A DNA stretch of 64,000 nucleotides from contig OZ022499.1 of assembly GCA_963989385.1 (NCBI GenBank), positions 35,270,993-35,334,992 of the forward strand, given 5' to 3'. Below the pieces are notes generated by a model, which did not search any database, was not told the origin of the DNA, and saw only the letters and a program-made list of their open reading frames with translations. Made by a program: the position numbers and the translations under genes. Below, one piece after another: positions 1-13,200 of this stretch. The DNA is from Ctena decussata. Lineage: Eukaryota > Mollusca > Bivalvia > Lucinida > Lucinidae. Positions within the stretch are counted from its first letter, which is position 1. Every line of letters starts with the position of its first letter.

Positions 1-540
1 AGAGTAGTAATATATTTGGTGGTGATGACTCATTCCTTGGCTGCTCATGGAACTATAGACTGGAATATAGTTTTGACTATCGCCCAGTAAATGACATCAA
101 ATTTAAATGAAATGCAAAAAGAGCGAGCCATAACTTTGAGCGTTCCCCACTACATTCATAATGGAGTATTCTGGCATAATCATATGATCAGGTATTAACA
201 CAGTTATTTCATGTCTTTGAGGGACAACAATCAAAACTAATTACCACACTATGCTACGGATGACTGGAAACACTAACACTCCCAGCTTGATGTCTTCAGG
301 CAGTAGTAAAGGGGGTCTAAAAACACAGCATCATTTAACACATGGGTGGATAACATGCATCATGCTTGTACATGTTAATTCTTTAACGTCATATTTCTCC
401 ACAAAAGTATTTGGTTACCATCTCAAATTATAAATGGTTTTCAAGAAGACACAAGAGAAAAAAAAAATAAAGTCCCCCAAAATTATGTCTCATGTAGCTC
501 TGTGTAAAACAGGGTAATGATGAAATGCTTCATATTTCAG
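1..540. other. Intron of SART1 (5' part outside window)
   Basis: No exon-like open stretch. The segment from 481 leads into the branch region and TATTTCAG acceptor of the first visible exon. Confidence 0.7.
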
Positions 541-618
541 GCCAAGCTCCTAGAAGAAATGGATGCTGAGTTTGGTATTGGTAGTCTTGTGGAAGAGGAA
601 TTCAAACCCAAAGAAAAG
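541..618 (+). CDS. SART1: SART1 exon a (26 codons)
   Basis: Preceded by ATATTTCAG and followed by GTTTGT; starts and ends in phase 0. Begins [17 protein letters not shown], the conserved segment that follows the missing N-terminal third. Confidence 0.95.
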
Positions 619-1226
619 GTTTGTTAATATTATCATGGCTTTGCACAGAGTCCAGATCCTGATGAGACTGCTTCAGTCTGATCAGAATCTACACTATGTG
701 TAGTGAATATTTGTTGGAAAGAATAATAACATGTTGCGAAAATTCAGCCTGTGTTTCCCTTAGTGTGTTTTACAAAATTGTAAAAATTCTTCTTTCAGTT
801 TTTTTCAACAATTCACTTTACGTTTCCTAGCTTGATAATCGGACAATAGATACTGTTACTATACTATACCGTAACTACCATGAGATAAAAATGTTACATA
901 TTATGGCAGTCAGCTTTCAGTTTTTAGTTTAAAACGTCTGGTGCTAAAAACACCACCAAAAATACAGCATGGCAACAAACTCACTGTCATTTCAAATTGT
1001 ACAAAATATAAAATTTCCTTTTAAAAGGAAGGCTTGCACAGCTAAGACAGTGAAATTTTCATGAGTTGTTATTGAAGTGAACCCGATGGGTAGTGCACTT
1101 TCTGTTGCTAACTTTTATTTAGCAAAGTATTTAATTTCTAACTTATTGAATGGTGGCATTATCCACGAATGTAAGGTAAAAACAAGTGTAGAATTTATTT
1201 GAAAAACAAACTGAAGAAATATTTAA

Positions 1227-1259
<33 letters not shown>

Positions 1260-4200
1260 CACAACAAAAAAACAACAACAGTTTTCCAACGTTTTTGGCG
1301 GCCGTTTTAGGCATGTCTCAAGGAAAATAACTATATGGACCTATTTCAAGTCTTTTCTTCACGGCTGTTGAGTCACATTTAGTCTGAATCAAAATTTGAG
1401 GAAAGACTGTTCAAACCCATGTCTATGGAATCTTGGCACATCTGAACTTGGCATCGAAAGAAGACAGTAAATGTATATTTACTGAAGTTTATTTTTGGTT
1501 TAAGTGGCATCAGTGGCAGTGACTGGAACAAAATTTTGACACTCAGTGAAGAAAATGCATGCTGCTGTTGTTTGGGACAATAACTTGCTCTATACCATTT
1601 GGGAACAACAAAGCCCGGAACCCATTGCGTTCGTATTTCCATGAACCCCCGACAAATGAAATTTATCTTATATATATTTATGCTATGTTTTTACATCAAT
1701 TTTGTTACTCATTCGTGAAGTTCTGACTAATTTAACGCAGGACGAAAAATAGTTATTAACCAACGCGTTTGGTAATGATGTACAGCAGCCGTCACTATGA
1801 CATGACATATATCAAAGTTACGTCGGCCAATCATCTATCTGAATTATCCGTGACGTTGCTTACACGTAAGATTGCACGAATGTGTGTTGTTCGTGGATGT
1901 ATGAACAACGTCAGGCTCATCTAAGGAAATCGCCGAAGAGTGTAAATATTTCTCTGTACATTTGTATAGCTGAAGTAAGGAGGCAACATTAGAGAGTGTT
2001 ATAAAAGAAGAAAGGGTCCACACAACCCCCAACTGCACCTACTATAATCCAAAATCCAGATCAGCCAACTCCGGCGTAAGCGCAGTCTGATAAGTCTAGC
2101 ATCAGCATGAAAGATGAAGAATAAATATATGCCGAAAAAGACAGATCCAACGAATGCATCGGCGCTGGACAGTGTGCCGGCTGCTCTGACTAGTCAGATT
2201 ATGCGATGCCCTAAGGCCTATTTTTCGCGACGCCGCTGCATGATTTTTTGGAAAAGCTAATGCTTTGCGCTAAGCTATATATAAACACTGTTTCTTACAC
2301 AAGTTTTGGTTTATTTCTTAGGATGCAAAGCCAAATATTTTGCATTGCATTCAGAGTTTCATTTTTTATGCAATCAGTTTATAAAAAGCAAAAGAAATGT
2401 GGCCAAGTTTAAGGCACTTTTAAAAGAAAAACGTGCTTTTTAACGGAAATATTAAAAAAAAAAAAAAAAAAAAGTACATGTACTATCAAAAATAGAATGT
2501 TATTTTTAGCAGATGAGGCAAATCGGATTTGGCTAAAAATAGACAAACTCGGACAAGGTCTTTGTTTATGTCTGTGAAGAAAGTAATAAAGAAATGCTGT
2601 CTCAAACCAGAACGAACGTTTTGTTTGTTATGTCTGTGAAGAAAATAATAAAGAAATGCTGTCTCAAATCGGAACGAACTTTCCGATCTCTTTTGCTTAA
2701 TTGCGGCCATAGAACGAATCGTTGCAGTGCTCACTCTCCTGGTATTTTCCGACTAAGCGTGACGTATCGTTTCTTCCGAAAATAACTCGGTATCACTAAA
2801 CCACTTGAATACTGGCTTGCGCTCGAAAGCGCAAGCCAAAAACAGAAGGGCAGCAATCTAGAAATATTTTGGACTGAAATAAAGACTAACATGGGTCCAG
2901 TTGTCCTTGATCCCTGCTTCCACGGAAGATATAGCCCTTTCAAAAGGAGTCAACTCTTGAAGGAAAGAATTTGCTTTTATCTCCAAGAGGAGCAAATTCT
3001 TTTCTTTAAAAGTTGACCCTAATTGAGAAAGAAAGCAAAGATAAAAGTGAAAGAGTTGCTTCCCCCAAAAGCATACCCATTCACCTCAAAGTGTTTGACT
3101 GGATAATTAAGTCTGACTTTCTGACTTTTTAGAAATACACATCTCGGGATCTGAGAGGTTTGAAGGTGGAACATGACATGAATGCTTTTCAAGAAGGGCA
3201 GTCAGTGATATTGACTTTGAAAGATAGAGGTAAGCAGATACTATTACATGTAGAACCTATGTTCTTCGGGTAAAAAGTATATATTTTGTTTCTTCTCCAT
3301 ACAGGCTGGTTAGATTGTCTAATGAGATCAGTTATGCCAATTAATATTACAGGACATACATGCTGTGACAAAATAACAAAACATATTTCAGTTTGCGTGG
3401 ATTCAAAACATTTTGAAAATGAGAAGAAAAAAAATATCTGTCAAGTTTTAAACAGAGCTCAGTATAAGGTTGGGTTTAGAGGATAATTCTGAGATAATTT
3501 TACTCCATTTCTCAATAAAATCATATGAGCAGCTACACAACAAAACCAACAATGTGGTTGTGTGCCCAGCGAAGATTCAGATAAGCCTTGGCAGCCGCTC
3601 AGTTTGATCAGCCTCTTTTTTAAATGCTCAAAGGGTAGCTAAGGGTATAAGCTACCTCCATGCAGACAGTGAAGGCTCTGATCAGACTGGGCGGATGCCC
3701 AGGCTGATCTGAGTCTGCGCTGGGCGCACAACCACATTGTTGGTTTTGTCGTGTCGCAGCTCATATGTTGTGATCCCTAATTAGAACAGTTTAGGCTAGA
3801 GGGGTCACAATATATTTTCTTTTGAAAATATGGAAAATTATATCTAAATATCTCTTTTACCTCTTCTTATGTGGAACAGTGATAGTAACACTTCTCTTTA
3901 TTTTGCTGATAGGTATCCTGGACGACGAGGATGATCCCGAGACCTTGGTCAATGTCAACATGATAGATGCTGAGAGGGCTCTGAGAAATATTGAGAACAG
4001 AAAGAAAAAGCCAGATTATAATCCTTATGATGATGCTGAGGAGGATGAGTATGGAATGGTAGGTAGTTAGGGGGAGGGAGTGGGATTAATTGAGCATGGT
4101 CGGGATGATTTGGAAAATTTGTACCAAGAACCTCTGGAATAACAACCGTGATTGCCCAGATAGGGAAAAATATCTGGAAATTTCTTCCAGTGCAGGGAAA

Positions 4201-7200
4201 AATCAGAGAATATAATGATTGGTCAGGAAAATTTGGGAAAATACCTGAAAAGTCAGGGAATTGGAAAATTAATGGCTACAGCAGTTTTCAGGAAATATAC
4301 ATGTTCATACTCTGCTTGCGAGGAAAGAATATTGAAATGCACTTTTTATGTGTTGCAACTCAGTCAGCAAACAAGAGCATCCTTTTGAGAGATATTTTGG
4401 ATAGACAGTAGATGAGCCACAACATGTGACTTCCAACAATGTGGCAATTTTGTCATGTGATGTCCTCCTGATTTATACAGGGTAATCAGAGACCTCACTT
4501 TTAGTTCAATGGCTTGAGCACTTCAATAGGTGGCTAATGTGACAAGTAAAGGGTCTGATCAGAGCCTTTGCTTGTCACCAATGCCACATTGTTAATAGCC
4601 ACATGACATGGCTCAAATCTTGGCAACAGAAGCAGTTTCGTGGGTAAGGGGAAAACATGGATAAATCAGTGATACAAAAAAAATGATAATAAAAAAATAA
4701 AGGAGAAGAGGCTATCAAGAATCTTTAGGATTAAAAGAATAGTAAATATCATAAAGGCAGATGACTAATCAAAAGAAACATAGTGGACAAACTTGAGCAG
4801 TAGCCATTGCCAGCTCATTGGATAGAAAGAGATAAATAGAGGATGAATTGAATACCAAATATAGCTTGTACTGAAGAGCAGTGGTAGATGAAGGTCAAGC
4901 TTCTAGTAATGTTATAATGAATACATATATATATATATACATCAGGGGCTGACAAATCAAAAAAAAAGTCCACTTGCCCACAGGACAAGTAAAAATAAAA
5001 TCAACTTGTCCGGCAAAAAAAATGCTTGCCCAGATTTTTCACACACACACAAACACAAAAAGTTACCCTTCTGTACAATCATACATTCGATAAAATTTGA
5101 AACTCTTGTCTGAGCAAAGAGTATAGACTATTAGTAGACAAAGATGTTGGCAGATAGTGTAGACCCTGCTCAAATTGCATAGGAGCAGTCTGATGAACGT
5201 CAACTCTGACTGGCAAGTATAATTACACTTTGATCCAAATATGGAAGGAGCAATCTGATCACTACTATTACTGCCAAGCATTACTACACTTTGATCCAAA
5301 TATGTTAGGAGCAGTCTGATCAGGGACTACTCTGACTGCCAAGCATTACTACACTTTGATCCAAATATGGTAGGAGCAGTCTGATCAGGGTCTACTCTGA
5401 CTGCCAAGCATTACTACACTTTGATCCAACTACGTTAGGAGCAGTCTGATCAGGGACTACTCTGGTTGCCAAGCAATATTACACTTTGATCCAAATAGGT
5501 AAGGTAACTTTGGAAGCCTTTCCTTTTATCTTTATAGCATACACTGTCTAGGTGACATTTGGCGGAAAATGCATGCTTTGTACTAGTTGACTCAGGTCGT
5601 TTGCACTTTACATCAAAGAATACCGGTATACCAAATATATTACCATAAAAGTTCTGAATATTGAGACATATGTCTGAGCAAACAGTGTAGACCCAGATCA
5701 GACTGCTCCTGAATATGAGCAGTCTGATCAAAGTCTACACTGTTTTGCCATTCTGCCTTCATCTGTTAGACGCAATAAAAAATGTTTGATTTTTTAACTG
5801 TTCGGTTGTCCCAATTTCTAGAATAAAGATCGCTTTGTAGATCAAACAGTACCGACCTGTCTAGACCCTGTATTTTGACTCAAGCTCATCAAGCATCCGA
5901 GAAGAAAACTCATTGGTCAAGGGTACATATCTGATTGTGAAATTTCGCTAAATGATTGACAGGTGTCACAAACACCGTCAGTACCCATTACACTGGATTA
6001 ACGGATGGGTGACAATAAACAAACTTTCAGTAACTAAAGGTGAGAAAATCATAATTATTATAGCTGTAAACAGCAGTGGGGCTGTCTTTTTGAACAGGCT
6101 TACAGTTATTCTTTCCAAATTTTAATGTGTTGGGGATTTTCTTTTACTTGCCCGGCCGGGCGTCGAGCTGGAAATAGCACTTGTCCGGCCAGATTTGGAG
6201 CTTGTCCCGGGCGTCCGGGCAATGGATTTGTCAGTCCCTGACATGAAACGGCCTCCATATTTCTAATATTTTAGCACTTTCATTCTATTTCAGTTTAAAG
6301 CAAAAGAAGTTCTGTCAAAATATAATGAGGAGATAGAAGGAGAAAAGAAGAAGCAATTTGAACTAGGTAATATTAATTAATAAGACATACCATAGAAATA
6401 ATATCTTTTGGTTCTGAGAACATGTGAGATACAGATCAGCCTGTGCAAAACTGGGCTATTTGGTCATTTCCCTTAATGTCAGCGGTAACTTTTTGGCTTT
6501 GTCTTGATAATGAAAAGTATGACCTGTGTCTTGAATGTTTATATAATTTAAGGTGAATGGATACAGGTTGATGTTTCTGCCACCAGTTTTACAGAGGGAA
6601 ACAGTTTTGCTGACTTCCCATGTTCCTCCTTAAGGATCAAACCCTTATGGAATGTGTCATAGAGTACAATTTTACCTTTAAAAGTTAAAGGAAGCATTGT
6701 ACTCTAAAGGAACAAATTATTATTATTATTTCTTTTTTAATGGAAAGCTGATTCCCATTGAACAGGGAGTTCAAAATGACAGTTGTTTCCTCTGAAAGTT
6801 TACCCATTACCTTTAGAGCACATTTTATGGTGCAAATTACTATGTTATCATTGTGTCATCTGCTATTAGCAAAAGCAAGACATGTTTATCCTTTTTGGCT
6901 GCATGGTAAATTTTCATTGAGTTTTCTTGTTTACCTCTGTTTTTATACGCCCGTTTTGAAAAAACAGACATGTTATGTCATGGCGCTGTCCATCCATCCA
7001 ACTGTCTGTCCGTCCATAAACATTCTTGTGTGCGCCATAACTCAGTAACCATTTGGGATATCTTCATGAAATATGGTAGGCATATGTATTAGGTTGGGGG
7101 AACGTGTGGCGTACAAGAATGGTTGCTCCCCCTTCCTTAGTTTCCAAGTTATGCCCCTTTGATTAATTTTTTCCCTGCAAGTCTTGTGCGCGCAATAACT

Positions 7201-10200
7201 AGATAACCGTTCAAGATATCTTCATGAAACTTCATAGCAATGTGTATGAAGTCCCAACGGTGTGTCGCGTTCAACAATGGCTGCTCTCCCTTTCTTGGTT
7301 TTAGAGTTAATCCCTTTCATTCGTTCTTATAGGCTATTTTGTGTATATTTTGTATTTCACAAAAATCTGATTTCTGAAACAGTGTAATCGAAAGTGATAA
7401 TTTCACTGTTTGAAACAGTGAGATTATCAGTTTCGATTTCACCTAGAAATTTGTATAATTCATTGAAAAGTATAAAAGAATGAGTTTTTGTGCATTTGTT
7501 AGGCAAAGGAGGTGCATATAATACAGCTGAAGATAGACAGATGGATAGAATTAGAGAACAACTCCGAGCAACTTCTGTAAGTACTGATGAAAATCCTTCA
7601 TAGGTAGGATGATACCAACCATTTCTGTAACTATAGCTTTAGTTTAGAATTGGGGCAAGTCACTTTGGTCTGTTAAAACTATTTTGTGAAGCTATCGGCA
7701 AACCATAGAAATCCTGATCCTAAAGAGCAGTATGATCTTGGTCCACACTGTTTTATTCAGGCATGTCAGTCTGAATATATTAGCTGATATTCTCATTCTT
7801 CCAACATTACATTTCTGAAGAGTCCTGGTAAATGTCTTTATTATTTCATGAAATGATTGTGTTTTAGACAAAGGACATTTTTGTGGGGTAACAGTGCTTA
7901 ACAAAATAAAAGTCAGACTTCTAAGACCTGTGCTATAGCTGATTTTCTTATTTGGTTTTAAATCATTTGCTTTTTCTGTTATAATTATTTGATTGCAAAG
8001 TAGGTTATCCACCTTGTAAACTATTACCCGAAACTATTGTTATGATTCCAAACACAAACCTTCACTCTGATATTTTCTTTTGAAACATTTTTTTTCTTCA
8101 AATCATTTTGATAACTGATCATTAGTCTTCATTGAATAGCCAAAACTATATCTTACAATTTAGTTTCTTTCAAAAGCTCTATTGTGTATTTCATTATATT
8201 TCAGCAAACATTAAGTTCAAATGTGACATTGGCAAAAGAATACTTCACAGCTGAAGAGGCAGTAAGTATTTTTATAATACCACAGTCATTCAAAGCTTTG
8301 ATATCACTAAGGCATAAGCATCAGTGGCTGCTTTTGCCCTGATGGTTAATACTGAAATGAGTTCTGTTTATTCTCTTTCATGGCCGCCAGGGTCAGGGAA
8401 AAACATCTGAATTTTTGTTTAAGGTAAGGGAAAATTCAAGGAGTTTTGTGATGGTTAGGAAAATTTGGAAAGGACTTGAAAAGTCAGCGAATTTGCAAAT
8501 TAATGCCTATAGCAGTCTTCTACATACACCTGTATACTTATTCTGTTCAAGGGGAAAGAATATACTTTCTAGAGTGTTAGTCCTGGCACACCTCCTTCCT
8601 AATTGGGAGCTTCTCTTAAAAGAAAGACTTTGCTGCCCTCCACAGGGATTATCCCCATTTCCAAGTGATACAGTGAGCACTGTAAAGTAAAAGAGTAACT
8701 TTCAGACCATAAAAAAAGGTATGGAGAATTCTTAAATGTCAGAGAAAAATCAGGGAAAAGTCAAGGAATTTTGAAATGGAGGATAAATGGCTACCCGGCT
8801 TTTTGAAAACTCATCTTTTCTTTTGATCTTCAATTAGATTTGCCTCAGTGATGCAATTATGACAAGGGGCTTGAATGTATTTTTCATGAAGAACTAATAA
8901 GATCATAAAAATCACCCTTTGATATCTGAAGCTCATTGGGCTTTTCAAACCTAGAAATTCCATGAGTGGTCCAAAAAAAAATCATGTAGTAACATTGTTA
9001 TGATTATTTGGTTTTGAAGAATTTGCACCAGCTTTAAAGTTGAAAGTATTTGGCTGAGACTGTGTAAAAGCATGGAATATAGGACAAAAGTACTTAAACT
9101 ATGTTTATACTTAGTATAAAGCTCACCAGCTCCTGTTGAATAAAATCACCTTTAATGGTTGCAGAGTTTTAACATATGATTCCATGTTCTGTATTTCTTT
9201 AGGCAGCAAAGTTCAAGAAAGTGAAAAGAAAGGTGAGGAAGATAAGAGCTAAGAAGATGTTGAAGGCTGATGATCTCCTGCCTCAGAATGATGAGGCATT
9301 TGATAATGCTGACTTTGGATCAAGGTACGACACTTTAGATACTCTGATAGAGTTACCATATACATTACATAGTAAAAAGATAAGCAATGATCAGGAATTA
9401 ATACAATCAAATCCCACATTCAGCTCTCAAAACCAATAGGGAAAGAAGCACATATACACAGAAAGTGACACAAGTTTACGAAAGACACGCTTAGTAAACC
9501 GGATGAGCAGCTCTTCTAAACAGATGGTCATTCAGCTATCCCAATAACAGCATCAACATCTATTTTTACTTATTTTTTTATTTTAGTCACAAAACAAAAC
9601 AAACAAAACAAAACAGAAGGCAGATTGGGCAGCAATATGGGTGACCCAACTGCCAGAGACCACAGACAAGCGGACACAGCACAATATCACATCAAGGAAC
9701 CACAACAGAAGTACACCCTTAGAACGGTCAGCAAAAGATTACTGGAGGGGGGGGGGCTTAAACATATTTTACTGGGCCCAAACCTCACCCTCTGCTTCTG
9801 CAGTGGTTTGAAGCATTAAGTTAGCTGTTACATATATACCACCAATGTGTTATGGGAAAGTAGATAGGTGCTAGCCACTTGGGAGAAAAAAACAGACTGC
9901 TGCTAGGTGAAATACATGTCCAAATTCAAGGATGAAAAAACAAACAAAAGAACTCTGAATATGTAAAAATAACAGTCAAATGCTTGCATGTAGTCATCAC
10001 AATGAATCTATTTTCCTTATGGATACTTTAAAGTAGGAAGAAAGTGTAAAGTATGAAATTGAATTGATACTTAGTTTTCAAGCGTTGATGTTGTGAGGAA
10101 AGCTTTAAACATAATCAAATCTTGTGTTGCAGTACTTTTGGAAAAGTATCCATAGAAGCTGGGCTCAAGATGAGGATGAGTATAAGATGATAATTCTGAA

Positions 10201-13200
10201 ACATACTTTTGATAATTTTCTATATAAACATAAGCCCATTGCTAGAATGGTCACTTAAAGACGGGTTCTAATGAGGGGTCACAACTTGGTTTTTATGGGG
10301 AAATAAGAAAAATTATCTTTTAAATCATCATCATATACTCACCTTATCTGGGCCTGGGATAAGTTCACTTAAAAGGATGTGTAAAGTAAGCCAAAAAATG
10401 ATCATACCACTCTTTAATGGTTTTATGACCCTGTTTTGTAATTATCTATGTGGGATGGGGTATATTTCCTTTGATGAAATAGCAGTGTCACTGGACTGTT
10501 GCATAATAGGATTATGACACTCAATAAACAAGAATATATATCTTGACTAAATACTATAATGTGCCTAAGTATTGGGACACCTAAAATAATTAATTTTCCA
10601 TTTGTCCCAAATGGAAAATTAATTATATTAGGTGTCCCAAAATTTAGGCACTTTACAGTACTTTGCATTAAAGGGGGCTATTTTAATTTCACTTTCTTAG
10701 AACATCATATGTCATACACAAACCATATGTGTTTCTTTCTATCCTTTTTAGATCTCGTGGCAGAGGAATGGTTCAGGAGGCTGTAAACAACCAAGGTGGC
10801 TATACAGATGAGCCCTTAGTGGGTATCCCAGGCCTAGACCTTGTGCCCCAGCCCCCGCCACCACCAGCAGAACTTTCTCCCCCACAGTCCCCTGACCCCT
10901 CTGGAAGTGATATGGATGTTGATTCAGAGGAGGAGGATGATGATGATGGTAGGTGGTCAGAGCTCTAGATAAGAGGAAGTACTTGATAATAAGTGTGTGA
11001 TATTTTTTTCATATATAGAGGATCTTATACTAGTCATCATTTCATATAAAAATTATAAATCAAGCCTTCCTTTATCATAATACCCTTTAGAATGCGACAT
11101 TATCGCCTTTAAAATAAACACTATTTCAGTATGAAAATGCACATTACACGTACATGCCAAAATGTTATTACATGTTCGGTCATACAATTTTTATGACACA
11201 ACATTATCCACTGAATAACAGCATTGTAACATGATGAATATTTCTCTCTGAAAAAAACAAACAAAAACAGATGTTGTAATCATTCTTCAGGCACAAGATT
11301 TAAGATTATGAAGATTTAAGGTGAATGGGTACACTTTCTGGAGAAGCAACTCTGACATTTTGAATTTTGTCTCTGGTCATAGTGGGGTCAACTCTCAAAG
11401 GAAAGAATTTGAGCAAATTCTCTCAAAGGAAAGAATTTGCTCCTAGGGTAGCAAATTCTTTCCTTTGAGAGTTGACCCCAAGTTGGAATGGCTTTGCCAA
11501 CAAGGGAATCAAACAGTAAGTTGCAATTATTATTCCCCCTTTATAAAAATGGTGGGAAAGTCATGGAGGAGTATCTGTACACCTTCGTAAGAATTGTTCC
11601 TAATTATCAGCAAACAATATCTCTGAATTAGAGCATACCGCAATTACCTGCCAAACAACATATGTAGCATTTTACCAGTGTCTCAGTGTCTCATGTGCTT
11701 TAAGCCGGGCCGCGTAGCACAATTGGTAGGGCACCTGACTCATAAGTCAGAGGTCCTGGGTTCGAAACCCAGTCTGGCCACATACTTTTGTTTCTCCTTC
11801 CGCTGATTCAAGAAGGGCAGTTGTCAGTTACTGGCGAAAGTATGTGCACTTAGTACTGCTTAACCGCTTAGGAGGTCTAAGCCTGCCCAGGAATAGTGTG
11901 GTGAAGTTAACTGACCGTCCCAACGTTTAACGTGGACGTTAAGCAATAAATCAATCAAGCAATCAATCAATCATGTGCTTTAATTTGCAGTTGATGTGGA
12001 TGAGGACTTGACCGGGGTTGTGATTGAGGAAGATCAAGCAGAACTAGAATTACACTCAGCACTCACAAAAGCTAGAAAAGTTAAACAGAAAAAAGACAGA
12101 AAAGATCCTGATAAGGTAAGTAAATCAGAACTAACTTTAAAGGGGTAAGGTTTGACAAGCATATTTCTCCATGAAACCCATATTGTGATCCCTCACTAAG
12201 ATTTCATTGCTAGGACACTTTTATTCAATGAGAGGTTATGATAATGTAGACTGTTATGGAGAATTTACAAGAATTGCTCAATAATTATTCTCTGAACTTG
12301 CCCTTATATGGGTCCCTCATCATTCCAGTATCTTCTGCATTAAGTTGAGATCTGCAAACAGAAACACTAAATTATTGCATGAACAAGAACTGTACCAAGT
12401 TGTAGACAGATCTGTTTTGGCTATGCTGGCCTTGGCCGTTCATAGTATGGGCACAATTATTGCATCAGAAAGCAGTAATTGATTCCCTTGTAAATTAATA
12501 CCTTTCCAGTACTTGTAAAGTAAAGAAAATTTTCTTACAGAAAGCAATCTTTCATTCAGATTTGTTTATTCATTTGGGTTTGCATGTTAAACTTGAGATG
12601 CTATCTGCTGATGAGGCTTTCTCTATAAGAACCATATATTAGGGCTACGCCTGATAAAATTATATCTTTGACCCAAAGATATAATTTCATCAGGAGCAGC
12701 CCAAATAAATGGTAGGCCGGGAATTTTTGTGAGGGGTATCACCAAGGAAATGTAATTACCATTTCAATAAGATGTGGTAGTGTTTGTAGCTCTTCAGCCT
12801 ACACCACCAAAACTTTAATATGTTTCCAGTCCTGCTCCAGGATGTACTTTTTCCTGGAAAAGCCCTTATAGTACCTTGACCAGTTATTGTAATTATTCTA
12901 AAATAAAAGCAAACTATCTGGCAATTTATCAAAACATCATATAAGGAATAGCAATTTAACTTAAGTGGGCAGTGTTTGAGAAAATAAGAGTTCAAATTAC
13001 AGTACCATCCTTTTATATTGCTATGGTTGGGGTTGTTTTGTTCCCAAATGCTGTGTCTTATATTGCTGAATTGTATATGACAGTGTCTAGTCAAAAAATA
13101 GTTTTATACTCAGAGCTCCAGATGAAATGAGTTTTTAAGGATAAATTGGCAATAATTTTCTTATTTCTCAACATTATCAAGGAAAACATATGTTTTGGCC

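Larger units (their letters stand above)
619..3132. other. SART1 intron between exons a and b
   Basis: Holds a (CA)n tract, a tandem duplication at about 2560-2690, a perfect 10-bp-stem hairpin at 2814-2837 and a remnant of the GGTGAATGGGTA repeat at 2935-3105. From 619 to 1226 and 1263 to 2500 no gene or named repeat was recognised. Confidence 0.6.
4943..6240. mobile_element. hAT-like non-autonomous DNA transposon, about 1.3 kb
   Basis: Termini CAGGGGCTGACAAATC and GATTTGTCAGTCCCTG are inverted repeats with one mismatch, next to sub-terminal GC-rich blocks (CTTGTCCGG). ACAT flanks both sides; a full 8-bp duplication typical of hAT is not seen. No transposase frame. The interior contains the 65-bp tandem array and a short hairpin element. 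hAT assignment rests on the CAGGG ends only. Confidence 0.7.

Noticed and set aside
3822..3912. N-terminal hydrophobic extension of the frame containing SART1 exon c
   Set aside because: It looks like a signal anchor, but it is intron sequence: the acceptor at 3911-3912 and the phase from exon b place the exon start at 3913.
5190..5505. CRISPR-like array
   Set aside because: The 65-bp units are repeats end to end without unique spacers, in a eukaryotic intron inside a transposon.
11704..11780. tRNA-Met(CAT)-like gene
   Set aside because: Acceptor and T-arms look right, but the anticodon stem is out of register, a SINE body and (AATC)n tail follow, and a 13-bp target duplication encloses the whole. 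It is a SINE head, not a functional tRNA.
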